Source: Acidobacteriota bacterium (GTDB taxonomy: Bacteria > Acidobacteriota > Vicinamibacteria > Marinacidobacterales > Marinacidobacteraceae). Taken from it: 64,000 nt of DNA. A program made the translations under genes and the position numbers. Numbering within the stretch: the stretch's first letter is position 1; every line of letters starts with the position of its first letter. The DNA lies in the NCBI GenBank assembly GCA_009840635.1, contig VXNL01000064.1, forward strand, positions 17,906 to 81,905. Reading direction: 5' to 3'. Below are positions 25,890 to 40,074 of this stretch, one piece after another. Under the pieces are notes generated by a model. That model was given only the letters and a program-made list of their open reading frames with translations, made no database searches and was not told the origin of the DNA.

Positions 25890-26453
25890 TCAGCTTGGGG
25901 CGGGTTCCGTGAGATCGTCGAGTTCGAAGGCTGCGGCGTAGGGGACGCCCGCACCCGTCAACAGCGGACCGGCCCCCATCCCGCGGTCCACGAGCGCCAC
26001 CGCTCCCACCACCTCGAAGCCGGCCTCGCGGGCGGCTTCCACCGCCGCCAGGGTGGATTTCCCCGTGGTGGCGGTGTCTTCGAGGATGACTGCCGCACCG
26101 TGCGGGCGCTCCACCCCCTCGATGCGCCGGCCGCGGCCGTGGTCCTTCGCCTCCTTGCGAACGAAGAACCCGGCGAGCTGCCGGCCGGCGGCGCTGGCTT
26201 CCATGACGACCGCGGTCGTCAGGGGGATCGCCCCGGCCGCCATCCCGCCCACCGCGGAGGCCTGAAAGCCCGAGCGGTCCATGGTGTCGAGCAGGACGCG
26301 GCCGACCAGCGCCGCCGCGTCGGAACGCATGACGGTGAGCCGGGCGTCCACGTACACGTTGGAGGTCCCGCCGTGCGCCAGTTGGAACTCGCCGAACCTG
26401 ACGGATTCCCGGCGGAGGATGGCGAGCAGGGCGCTCCGGGGATCGCCGCTCAC
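25890..26453 (-). CDS. pyrE: orotate phosphoribosyltransferase
   Basis: The 187-residue product has the PyrE pattern: SVRFGEFQLAHGGTSNVYVDARLTVM, AVGGMAAGAIPLTTAV, FFVRKEAKDHGRGRRIEG with the catalytic flexible loop, and the PRPP-binding AAVILEDTATTGKSTLAAVEAAREAG. It joins orotate to PRPP in pyrimidine synthesis. No other pyr gene is nearby. It ends toward the REP-like block. Confidence 0.94.
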   Translation of the reverse strand: MSGDPRSALLAILRRESVRFGEFQLAHGGTSNVYVDARLTVMRSDAAALVGRVLLDTMDRSGFQASAVGGMAAGAIPLTTAVVMEASAAGRQLAGFFVRKEAKDHGRGRRIEGVERPHGAAVILEDTATTGKSTLAAVEAAREAGFEVVGAVALVDRGMGAGPLLTGAGVPYAAAFELDDLTEPAPS

Positions 26454-26500
26454 GCTCCCGGGCGTCCCCGCAGTTTCTCTCCGTCGGCGGTCGCAGTTTC

Positions 26501-26536
26501 GCCCGCTGGGCGGGCGGTGCCGGTGTGAACACCGGC
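26501..26536 (-). terminator. two tandem hairpins, possible terminator
   Basis: Two short perfect hairpins follow the stop of the lipoprotein gene on the minus strand: GCCGGTG-TGAA-CACCGGC (26519-26536) and GCCCGC-TGG-GCGGGC (26501-26515). There is no T-run, so intrinsic termination is uncertain; they could stabilise the 3' end of the gyr operon transcript. Confidence 0.35.
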
Positions 26537-26553
26537 GCTCCCGAGGAGTCGTC

Positions 26554-27258
26554 TCACGTGGTCGGCTCGATGGCGGCGATGATCCAGCGCGCCGGCACGG
26601 CAGTGCCCTGCTGGTTCTGGAGGTCGTAGCGGATGAGGGCGAAGCGGTATTCGCGCGCCGCCCCTTCCTCCATCGTCCGCACCAGCACCTCCTGCTCCGA
26701 GATGTTCCCCGTCAGGTAGTCCACGGGCGCCTCCCGGAGCAGGCTCCGCTGGGCGCGCCGGCGTTCCTCATCGAGCGCCATCTGCACCTCGCTCAGCGAG
26801 GACACCAGCCGGCGCCGTTCCGCTGCGTGGGCGTCCCACTCGGCGGCGATCTCCCCCAGGCGTCCCCCGATGGGGACGTCCAGGTTTCCGTCCCGACGGT
26901 CCAGGATCCTCCCGAGGGCGTCCTGGTTCCCCTGACGAAAGTCGTAGAAGATCTTGAACTGCTCGTCCCGGGCGGCCTCCGCGTCCGTCTCCTCCTGGCG
27001 AAGCTCCGGAACCCGGTACGGACCCTCGGTCACCATCCCGCTCTCGAGGATCTCCCACGATTCGACCGGGCCGCCGGGGAAGCCGGCCATCGAGAGCCCG
27101 GCGGCGCTCACCCGGTCCTCCGCCGCGAGGGCGCGAAAGAACTGCGAGAGGAGCGTTTCTTCGGGCGGGGAGGAACAGCCGGCTCCGAACGCCGCCACCG
27201 CAAACCCAAACAGAGCGGTGCGGAAGCCACGAGGGGCGGCGCGGAGGGACGCGGTCAT
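26554..27258 (-). CDS. putative lipoprotein of unknown function
   Basis: The 234-residue product has a signal segment ending in a lipobox (AVAAFGAGCSS, C28), so it is probably membrane-anchored. The mature part is soluble, rich in acidic and basic residues, with a helical, possibly coiled-coil stretch at about 130-175 (RLGEIAAEWDAHAAERRRLVSSLSEVQMALDEERRRAQRSLL), and a C-terminal half (EYRFALIRYDLQNQQGTAVPARWIIAAIEP) that reads like a small beta-sheet domain. I recognise no family. It starts 5 bases after gyrA and is likely in the gyr transcript. Confidence 0.75.
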   Translation of the reverse strand: MTASLRAAPRGFRTALFGFAVAAFGAGCSSPPEETLLSQFFRALAAEDRVSAAGLSMAGFPGGPVESWEILESGMVTEGPYRVPELRQEETDAEAARDEQFKIFYDFRQGNQDALGRILDRRDGNLDVPIGGRLGEIAAEWDAHAAERRRLVSSLSEVQMALDEERRRAQRSLLREAPVDYLTGNISEQEVLVRTMEEGAAREYRFALIRYDLQNQQGTAVPARWIIAAIEPTT

Positions 27259-27263
27259 CGCGG

Positions 27264-33589
<6,326 letters not shown>

Positions 33590-34034
33590 GGAACGCTCTT
33601 TTCTGAATCAGCAATTGGCGGCGCGGAAATGCGGGAGACTCCCGCGGATATCGACAGGATCAAAGACGCCTCGATTCGAAACCGTGAGAGGCGTAAAGAT
33701 CGAACGGATCAATAGAAACAGAGGAGCCGCCGGGGGGAATTATAGTCAATAATTTAGCGTGTGGAAAGTGGGGATAAATCATCTAAATCATTGAAAATAG
33801 GACATTTGAAGGGTCTGTTGATTGTTGGGGAACTGCCCGGTTGATGGTGGGGTCCTGTGCAAAACCGCACAACCGGTGTCCGGCGGGTATGGGCAGGCCG
33901 GGTTTTCCACAGGAATCCACACGTTTTCCACAGGTTTTCCGCACCTTTTCCACATTCTTCGGGAGGCCCGAGGAGCGTGCGCTTCCGCGTCCGGTCCAGG
34001 GGGGCTGGAGCAGGTTTCCGCTCGGTTCTGCCGA
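33590..34034. other. putative replication origin oriC (dnaA-dnaN intergenic)
   Basis: This 445-base gap without genes lies between dnaA and dnaN. It has an AT-rich block unusual for the region (about 33738-33830, for example AATTATAGTCAATAATTTAG) that would serve as unwinding element, two inverted near-consensus DnaA boxes inside it (33760-33768 and 33769-33777, each one mismatch), and a phased run of boxes at 33903-33954. Transcription runs away from here on both sides, leftward for dnaN/gyr and rightward beyond dnaA for the rpmH-atp genes. Confidence 0.85.
33903..33954 (+). promoter_or_regulatory. five tandem DnaA-box 9-mers at helical spacing
   Basis: Three exact TTTTCCACA boxes (matching TTWTNCACA) start at 33903, 33924 and 33946; TTTTCCGCA at 33935 and GAATCCACA at 33913 fill the positions between them. 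Starts are 10, 11, 11 and 11 bases apart, one helical turn each, all in the same orientation, about 75-100 bases from the AT-rich block. Confidence 0.85.
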
Positions 34035-35498
34035 TCAGGAAAGCTGGTCCAGGAGTCGCTCGAGGAGCTTGTTGAGTCCCAGATCACGCTTGCGCGCCGC
34101 AGCGATGCGACGGATTCCGTAGGTCACCGTCGAGTGGTCCCGCCGGAACTCCTTCCCGATCTCCACGAGAGTCCGGCCCGTTGTCTGGCGGCAAACGTAC
34201 ATGGCCACGTGGCGCGCAAGGACGAGCACGTTGGACCGCTGCTTCCCGACAAGACGTAGCGGCGCGAAGCCGAAGGCCTTCGCCACGGCCACCTGAACCT
34301 CCTGGATGGAGGGTTGTCGGCTTCGTCGGGAGGCACGCTCCGAGAGGATCCGGTCCAGGAGAGCGGGAGTTATCTGGACCCGGTCGGCATTCGACTTGGC
34401 GGCCAGTTTGTTGACGGTTCCTTCGAGTTTCCGGACATCGTGCTGGTAGCGGGAGGCGACGGTCTCCGCGACCCCATCCGGCAGCTCCAGCCCCAGGGTG
34501 GCGGCCTTCCTGCGCACAATGGCCGCCCGCATTTCCCAGTCGGGACTGCCGATGTCGGTCGCCAGCCCGCTCTCGAGGCGGCTCCTGATCTGGCCGTCCA
34601 GGTTCGGGATATCCCGCGGGTCGCGGTCTGACGTCAGGACAATCGGCCGGCCCCGGTCCGACAGCGCAGCGAGCGCATAGAAGAACTCCTGGGCAACCCG
34701 GGTGAAGCTGTCGAGACCGGTGATGAACTGGATGTTGTCCACCAGCAACATGTCGAGCTGGGCGCACTCGTGGCGAAAACCGAAAAGATCGTGCGACTTG
34801 ATGGCGTTGACCACCTGGGTGCTGAAGGTGTCCCCCCGGGTCAGGAGGATCGTCCGCCCCGGGTTCTGTTCCAGAAACCGCCGGGCGATTGCCTGGAGGA
34901 GGTGGGTCTTGCCGAGCCCGGCCTCTCCGTAGATCAGGAGTGGGTTGTAGGGGGAGTTCTCGACTCCCGGATTGCTCACGTCCAGAGCTGCCGAGTGGGC
35001 GAACCGGTTGCTCGCACCGACAACGAACGAATCGAAGGAGAAGGAAGCGCAAACGGCGTCGCTCCGCAAGCTGGGCCGTGGCGGCTCGCCGTTCCGGGCG
35101 CGATGGGAGCCGCCTGGGACATCGTTCACCGCCGACAGGCTGCCCGTCGACCCCGGAGCGGCGCCGGCGTTTTCGGCCGGGAAGGCGGTTCCCCCGGCGG
35201 CGGCGCAAGGACCCGCGGAGACCGAACACCGAATCGAGGCCATCGGGCTGCCCGTCGCTGCGAACGCGCGCAGGATCCGGTCCCGGTATTCGCCCTCGAG
35301 ATGGTTCGCGAACATGGCGTTGGGAACGCGGATTACGACGACGTCGTTTTCGGCCCCCACGAACCGGGCCGGAGCGAACCAGGTGTCGAATTCATGGGGA
35401 GAAAGGCTCGCCCTGATGGCGGACAGCACCTCCCTCCACTGGTCCTCGGCGGTTTCGGGCGCTTTGATGGCTGTTGTCAGGCGCGAAGGTCGGTGCAA
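34035..35498 (-). CDS. dnaA: chromosomal replication initiator DnaA
   Basis: The 487-residue product has the four DnaA domains: an N-terminal interaction domain (QWREVLSAIRASLSPHEFDTWFAPARFV), a variable Gly/Ala-rich linker (about 85-145), the AAA+ domain (FVVGASNRFAHSAAL, Walker A GEAGLGKTHLL, Walker B MLLVDNIQFI, sensor LTSDRDPRDI, IRSRLESGLATDI) and the box-binding domain IV (RHVAMYVCRQTTGRTLVEIGKEFRRDHSTVTYGIRRI). It opens oriC by filament formation. Phased boxes just downstream of its own gene are its probable target. Confidence 0.98.
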   Translation of the reverse strand: MHRPSRLTTAIKAPETAEDQWREVLSAIRASLSPHEFDTWFAPARFVGAENDVVVIRVPNAMFANHLEGEYRDRILRAFAATGSPMASIRCSVSAGPCAAAGGTAFPAENAGAAPGSTGSLSAVNDVPGGSHRARNGEPPRPSLRSDAVCASFSFDSFVVGASNRFAHSAALDVSNPGVENSPYNPLLIYGEAGLGKTHLLQAIARRFLEQNPGRTILLTRGDTFSTQVVNAIKSHDLFGFRHECAQLDMLLVDNIQFITGLDSFTRVAQEFFYALAALSDRGRPIVLTSDRDPRDIPNLDGQIRSRLESGLATDIGSPDWEMRAAIVRRKAATLGLELPDGVAETVASRYQHDVRKLEGTVNKLAAKSNADRVQITPALLDRILSERASRRSRQPSIQEVQVAVAKAFGFAPLRLVGKQRSNVLVLARHVAMYVCRQTTGRTLVEIGKEFRRDHSTVTYGIRRIAAARKRDLGLNKLLERLLDQLS

Positions 35499-35957
35499 GA
35501 AAAGATCGGAAGATTGAGGCTGAAGGCGCAGCAGTAGCTGGGACGAAAAAGGGAAAAGAACCGCCCGCCCGGCTCGCGGCGGCGCGGTTCTCGAGGACCG
35601 GGGCGGAATGTAGCAACGCCCCTTCGGGACGCGTCAACCCGGTCGTGACAATCCCAAGAATTCCCCGAGAAAAAACCAATGCAGGGCGGAACGGCGCGGC
35701 GTCCTTTCGGCCGGTTTTGGCCCGCTGGGAATCCAGTACCGCGGCTTCGGACGCGTGGTATTCGCAGGGACCGGCACCGCCCGAGGAACGTGTACAGCGC
35801 CATGGACGACCCGCGGCCGTTCGGGCGGAAACCGAAACTGACTTTACGTGAAACGTGCGTTGGCGGTATACTGTCGCGCTCGGCGGAGCGGGGCGGCGGC
35901 AGCGGCCTCGACCACCGGGTTTTTCTTTAGATTCAATGACTTGGAGAGGACAATCCC
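35499..35957. other. intergenic region between divergent dnaA and rpmH
   Basis: This 459-base gap shows no protein gene. It holds divergent control signals: a rightward promoter at 35843-35872 and a half-match to parS (ACGTGAAAC at 35846-35854). I found no clear DnaA-box cluster here, so the origin is placed on the other side of dnaA. Confidence 0.6.
35843..35872 (+). promoter_or_regulatory. likely sigma-70 promoter of the rpmH-rnpA-yidD-yidC operon
   Basis: TTTACG (35843-35848, 4/6 of the -35 consensus) and TATACT (35867-35872, 5/6 of the -10 consensus) are 18 bases apart, 86 bases before the rpmH start codon. The -35 region overlaps a parS-like arm. Confidence 0.5.
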
Positions 35958-36092
35958 GTGAAACGGACGTTTCAGCCCAATAGGCGGCGGAGGAAGCGGA
36001 AGCACGGTTTCCGGGCGCGGATGAGCACTCCCGGCGGCCGCGCGGTCATCGCCCGCCGGCGTCGCCGGGGCCGTCGAAGGCTGTCGGCCTAG
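35958..36092 (+). CDS. rpmH: 50S ribosomal protein L34
   Basis: The 44-residue, very basic product reads [44 protein letters not shown], the full L34 signature of the large ribosomal subunit. It begins with GTG at 35958, preceded by the ribosome binding site GGAGAGG (35943-35949). It is the first gene of the rightward origin operon; rnpA follows after 16 bases. Confidence 0.98.
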   Translation: MKRTFQPNRRRRKRKHGFRARMSTPGGRAVIARRRRRGRRRLSA

Positions 36093-36108
36093 GCCGAGCC
36101 GCCGGTAG

Positions 36109-36522
36109 ATGATGGACGCCCGCCGGGACGGGTCTCTGTCGCGGGACCAGCGGATCGTCCGGTCCTCCGAGTTCCGTGCGGTGATGGCCTCCGGAGCGCG
36201 CGGCGTTTCCCCCTGCCTCGTGGCCATCCGGCCGGCCGGCGTCACCGGCAGCGCGCCTCCGCGCCTCGGCGTGGTGGCCAGCCGGAAGATCGGAGGGGCG
36301 GTCCGGCGGTCCCGGGCCAAGCGTCTCCTGCGCGAGGTGTACCGGCGGGGGGAACGTCCTGCCGGAGATCTCGTCCTGATCGCCCGCCGCGGAATCGAGG
36401 ACGCCTCCTGGCCGGACCTGGAGCGCGCCTACCGGACCGCGACGCGGATGGCCACCGCAAGGGGACGCGAACGGCGCCGGCGGGGACGACAGAATCCGGA
36501 CGGAAGCGGACGGCAGGCCTGA
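36109..36522 (+). CDS. rnpA: ribonuclease P protein component
   Basis: The 137-residue product has the RnpA core: RIVRSSEFRAVMASGARG, RLGVVASRKIGGAVRRSRAKRLLREVYRRG (the RNR-type RNA-binding helix) and DLVLIARRGIEDASWPDLERAY. It assists the RNase P RNA in 5' maturation of tRNAs. The C-terminal ~25 residues are a low-complexity basic tail. The start may be either of two adjacent ATG codons (36109 or 36112). Confidence 0.95.
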   Translation: MMDARRDGSLSRDQRIVRSSEFRAVMASGARGVSPCLVAIRPAGVTGSAPPRLGVVASRKIGGAVRRSRAKRLLREVYRRGERPAGDLVLIARRGIEDASWPDLERAYRTATRMATARGRERRRRGRQNPDGSGRQA

Positions 36523-36523
36523 G

Positions 36524-36847
36524 ATGGCGACCGGCATCCGCGCAACCACGGCTCTCGACGAGCCGCATCCGGGACTCCTGAGTCGCGCTCTCGCCGGGTT
36601 CTTCCTGAGCCTCATCTGGGCGTATCGGGTGGCGCTCAGCCCGCTCTTCGCAGGGGTCTGCCGGTTCCAGCCGTCGTGTTCGCACTATGCCGAGGAAGCC
36701 ATCCGGCTTCACGGCCCGGGGCGCGGGTTTGTACTCGCCGCCCGCCGCCTGTTGCGCTGTCATCCGTTCGGCGGGTCCGGATACGACGCGGTGCCGGCGC
36801 CGACCGGCCAAAACGGCGGCCTCGGCGCTGACGTCAGGGACTGCTGA
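36524..36847 (+). CDS. yidD: membrane protein insertion efficiency factor YidD
   Basis: The 107-residue product contains the complete YidD domain: LIWAYRVALSPLFAGVCRFQPSCSHYAEEAIRLHGPGRGFVLAARRLLRCHPFGGSGYDAVP with its conserved cysteines. It supports YidC-dependent membrane protein insertion. It begins one base after the rnpA stop and ends two bases before yidC, so the four genes form one operon. Confidence 0.97.
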   Translation: MATGIRATTALDEPHPGLLSRALAGFFLSLIWAYRVALSPLFAGVCRFQPSCSHYAEEAIRLHGPGRGFVLAARRLLRCHPFGGSGYDAVPAPTGQNGGLGADVRDC

Positions 36848-36849
36848 TC

Positions 36850-38598
36850 ATGGAACGGCGCGTCCTTCTCGCGTTCCTGCTGTCGTTCTTCGTCTTTCTC
36901 CTCTTCGTCCGTTTCTTCGGACCGGAGAGCGCGCCGCCGGCTCCCCCGGCCGAGGAAACTCCGGTCGCCGCGAGCCCCTCCCCGGCCCCGGACCTCTCCG
37001 TCCCTGCGCCCGAAACCGCAGCCCCGGCCGTCCCGGCGGAGATACGGGAAGCCGAGCGCGAGCAGACGGTCACAGTGGAGACGAGCCGATACGTGGCGGA
37101 GTTCTCGAACCGTGGTGGCCGGCTCCTTCGGCTTCGGCTCCTCGAACACACGAATTCCCTGGGGGCTCCGCTCGAGGCGCTGCCCCAGGGCGACGATCTC
37201 GTGGACTCGGTCCGGCCGCTCGACGTCGTGCTCCCCGGCGACCCGGCCCCCACCCGGCTCACGACCGCGCTGCACGAGGTCGCCGTCGATGGGCAGATCC
37301 GAACGGGTCCGGTGCGGCTGGATTTGAGGGAGGGAGAAACCCGCGAGATCGAGTTCCGCTACGCGTCGGCCGACGGCCTGGAGGTCTCGAAGACCGTGCG
37401 GGTTCAGGGTGGCGACTATCGGATGGGGGTGTCCGTGTCGGCAATCCGGGGAGGTGCGGAGCAGTTGAAGGAGGTCTTGTTCGGTCCCGGGATCGAGCAC
37501 GAAAGCTCCGTCGGGAGATACGAGACCGCCGAGCAGGGCGTCATCGAGTCCGGGGGTGAGAGCCGGCTCTTCTCCTTCTCCGAAGCGGCCGGCGGAGAGG
37601 CGGCGAGCCTGTCGGCCCAGGCGGTCGGCGTCGCGTCGCACTACTTCGCGGGACTGCTGGTGGCCGATCCCGGCCAGCGCTACGAGGCGCGGCTGGAGGC
37701 GCTGGCGATTCCCTGGGAGAGCTTTGAACTCGTCCCCGAGGACGCGAGCGGCTCCCGGAACCTTCTGGTCGCGCACCTGAGATCCGCGGGGACAAGCGAA
37801 TTCACGCTGTTCACGGGCCCGAAGCAGGTGGAGCTGCTCACCGAACTCGGAGTGGACATCGTGGAATTCGGCGCCTGGCTGCGATTCCTGGTGGTTCCGA
37901 TTCGGCAGGGACTGCTCTGGGCCTACGACCTGCTCGGGAACTACGGATGGGCCATCGTGCTGGTGACCATCCTGATCAGCCTGCTGCTCGCGCCGCTGAA
38001 GCACTACAGCTACGTCTCCATCCGGCGGATGCAGAAGATCAGCCCGCAGGTGAAGCGGATTCAGGACAAGTACAAGGCGCTGAAACCGACGGATCCGAAA
38101 CGCAGCGAGATGAACCAGGAGATGGTGGCCCTGTACCGGGAGCACAACGTCTCACCCATCGGCGGCTGTCTGCCCATGCTGCTGATGATTCCCTTCTTCT
38201 TCGCCTTCTACCGGTTGCTCGTGGTTTCCGTCGAGCTGCGGCACGCCCCGTTCGTGTTCTGGGTTCAGGACCTGTCCCGGGAGGATCCGTACTTCATCCT
38301 GCCGTTGCTGATGGGGGCGAGTCAGCTCATCATGCAGAAGATGACCGCGACCCAGGCAGAGGGCATCCAGGCCAAGATCATGATGTTCATGCCCGTGGTC
38401 TTCGTCCTGATCATGGCCTGGGCGCCGTCCGGCCTGGTGCTCTACTGGTTCGCGAACAACGTGATTTCCATGGGACAACAGGCGGTGACCAGCCGGATCA
38501 TGGACCGCCGGGAGGCGGACGTCAGCGTCGTAGAGGTGGCGGGCAAGGGGAAGCGGAACAAGGGCGGCCCGAGACGAAAACTGACGGCCGGGAGGTGA
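36850..38598 (+). CDS. yidC: membrane protein insertase YidC
   Basis: The 582-residue product is the Gram-negative form of YidC: an N-terminal membrane anchor (VLLAFLLSFFVFLLFVRFF), a Pro/Ala-rich linker, a large periplasmic beta domain (about 75-340) and the conserved insertase core (YDLLGNYGWAIVLVTILISLLLAPLKHYSYVSIRRMQKISPQVKRIQDKYK, then MLLMIPFFFAFYRLLVVSVELRHAPFVFWVQDLSREDPYFILPLLMGASQ and GLVLYWFANNVISMGQQ). The end overlaps the rsmG start by GTGA. Confidence 0.98.
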   Translation: MERRVLLAFLLSFFVFLLFVRFFGPESAPPAPPAEETPVAASPSPAPDLSVPAPETAAPAVPAEIREAEREQTVTVETSRYVAEFSNRGGRLLRLRLLEHTNSLGAPLEALPQGDDLVDSVRPLDVVLPGDPAPTRLTTALHEVAVDGQIRTGPVRLDLREGETREIEFRYASADGLEVSKTVRVQGGDYRMGVSVSAIRGGAEQLKEVLFGPGIEHESSVGRYETAEQGVIESGGESRLFSFSEAAGGEAASLSAQAVGVASHYFAGLLVADPGQRYEARLEALAIPWESFELVPEDASGSRNLLVAHLRSAGTSEFTLFTGPKQVELLTELGVDIVEFGAWLRFLVVPIRQGLLWAYDLLGNYGWAIVLVTILISLLLAPLKHYSYVSIRRMQKISPQVKRIQDKYKALKPTDPKRSEMNQEMVALYREHNVSPIGGCLPMLLMIPFFFAFYRLLVVSVELRHAPFVFWVQDLSREDPYFILPLLMGASQLIMQKMTATQAEGIQAKIMMFMPVVFVLIMAWAPSGLVLYWFANNVISMGQQAVTSRIMDRREADVSVVEVAGKGKRNKGGPRRKLTAGR

Positions 38599-39227
38599 CT
38601 GGCGGGCCTCTCACCGAGGCCCTGTCCGGCGTCGAGCCGCCGATTCCCCCGGAAGCGCGCGAGCAGCTGGCGCACCTCTTCCGGATGCTCCGCGCCTGGC
38701 GAGGCGCGGGGATCGTGGGTTTTCGGTCGGCGGAGGATCTCGCGATCCACTACTTTCGGGAGGCGCTGCTCCTCGGCCGCCTGCTCCCGGAGCACGGTCC
38801 TTTTCTGGACATCGGCAGCGGCGGCGGAACGCCGGCGCTGCCGCTCGCGATCGCCCGGGGCGGGCAATGGCTCCTGCTGGAGCCGCGGCAGGTCTCGGCT
38901 GCCTTTCTGGAGATGGCCACCGACAAGCTCGGGCTGAGCTCGCGCGTTCGTGTTATCAGACAAAGACTCAAGGAGTTCTTGAGCTCCGAGACGGGACGTG
39001 CTGAAGTCCGGCGCGTTTCGGCCGTGACGATGCGCGCGGTCAAGCTGCAGCGCGGCGAATGGGCCATGCTGGCGGCGGGAACGTCCGCCGGCGTGCCGGT
39101 GATCTGGCCAACCTCCCGCGCCGCCCGGAAACGCGCCGCGCTCGAGAGCGGCGTTTTCGACGAGGAATTCATCCCTGCGGACCGGGGGATTGTCTGGGTC
39201 GGACGACGCGGCAAACAGTCGCCTTGA
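38595..39227 (+). CDS. rsmG: 16S rRNA (guanine(527)-N7)-methyltransferase RsmG
   Basis: The 210-residue product has the RsmG methyltransferase pattern: an N-terminal helical part with IHYFREALLLGRLLPEH, the SAM-binding FLDIGSGGGTPALPLAIARGG, WLLLEPRQVSAAFLEMATDKLGL and the SAVTMRAV segment. It methylates G527 of 16S rRNA. The GTG at 38595 overlaps the yidC stop (GTGA). It is somewhat shorter and more divergent than E. coli RsmG. parS and parA follow. Confidence 0.85.
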   Translation: MTGGPLTEALSGVEPPIPPEAREQLAHLFRMLRAWRGAGIVGFRSAEDLAIHYFREALLLGRLLPEHGPFLDIGSGGGTPALPLAIARGGQWLLLEPRQVSAAFLEMATDKLGLSSRVRVIRQRLKEFLSSETGRAEVRRVSAVTMRAVKLQRGEWAMLAAGTSAGVPVIWPTSRAARKRAALESGVFDEEFIPADRGIVWVGRRGKQSP

Positions 39228-39236
39228 GGGCCGCGT

Positions 39237-39252
39237 TGTTTCACGTGAAACA
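39237..39252. promoter_or_regulatory. parS: parS centromere site (perfect 16-bp palindrome)
   Basis: TGTTTCACGTGAAACA is an exact match to the consensus parS, a perfect palindrome, between the rsmG stop and the parA start. ParB binds here and spreads to load SMC and direct origin segregation. Confidence 0.97.
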
Positions 39253-39297
39253 CACGACGGTTCGTCGAAATGTCGTGGTAGTCTCGGGTTCCTCCAG

Positions 39298-40074
39298 ATG
39301 AGGATTCTGGCGGTCGTCAACCAGAAGGGGGGGGTTGGCAAGACCACCACCACGGTGAACCTGGGCGCGGCTCTGGCGATCAGCGGGCATCGATGCCTGG
39401 TCGTGGATCTGGATCCTCAGAGCAACCTCACCACCAGTCTCGGGCTTCAGATCGCCGAGGACGGATACAGCATCTATGACGTGCTCGTGGACCGGGAACC
39501 TCTTGGAAGCGCGGTCGTGGACACCGACATTCCGAATCTGATCGCGTGTCCTTCCGATCCGTCGCTGGCCGCCGCCGACCTGCAGATCGCTGCGGACGAT
39601 CCGGACCCCCACCGCCGGGCGCTCCGGCTCCGCGACGGCCTCTCGGATTTCGCCCGGGACGAGCCGGGCGCCGAATTCGTCCTGCTGGACTGTCCTCCGT
39701 CCCTGGGACTGCTGACCGTCAACGCCCTCGTCGCGGCCAGCGCCGTTGTCGTCCCCATGCAGTGCGAGTTCTTTGCGATGCAGGGACTTTCCCGACTGCT
39801 CGATACCGTGAGTCGAATCGGGCGCTCCTGGAACCCGGGACTCGATCTGCTGGGGGTCCTCTTCACCATGGTTGATCGGCGCACGAACCTCGCCCGGGAC
39901 GTGATCGCCGAGGTCCGGGACAAGCTCGGGGACCGGGTCTTCGACTCCGTCGTTCCTCGATCGGTCCGGGCCGCCGAGGCGCCCTCCTACGGGCTCCCGC
40001 TGCAGATCTACGACCCGCGGTCCAAGGTGGCGGTCGCCTACGCGGACGTTGCGCAGGAGGTTCTTGCCCGGTGA
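39298..40074 (+). CDS. parA: chromosome partitioning ATPase ParA (Soj)
   Basis: The 258-residue product is a deviant-Walker ATPase: MRILAVVNQKGGVGKTTTTVNLGAALAISGHRCLVVDLDPQSNLTTSLGL, VLLDCPPSLGLLTVNAL and VPMQCEFFAMQGLSRLLDTVSRI. It lacks the N-terminal helix-turn-helix of plasmid ParA proteins and so is the chromosomal Soj type. ATG at 39298 is chosen over an upstream start because it begins the conserved sequence and leaves parS in the leader. It is coupled to parB through GTGA. Confidence 0.97.
   Translation: MRILAVVNQKGGVGKTTTTVNLGAALAISGHRCLVVDLDPQSNLTTSLGLQIAEDGYSIYDVLVDREPLGSAVVDTDIPNLIACPSDPSLAAADLQIAADDPDPHRRALRLRDGLSDFARDEPGAEFVLLDCPPSLGLLTVNALVAASAVVVPMQCEFFAMQGLSRLLDTVSRIGRSWNPGLDLLGVLFTMVDRRTNLARDVIAEVRDKLGDRVFDSVVPRSVRAAEAPSYGLPLQIYDPRSKVAVAYADVAQEVLAR

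Noticed and set aside
26501..26536. Strong intrinsic terminator
   Set aside because: Hairpins are perfect but lack a T-run in either direction, so it is listed only with low confidence.
35499..35957. Second oriC half upstream of dnaA
   Set aside because: No consensus DnaA boxes or AT-rich block were found, unlike the dnaA-dnaN gap.
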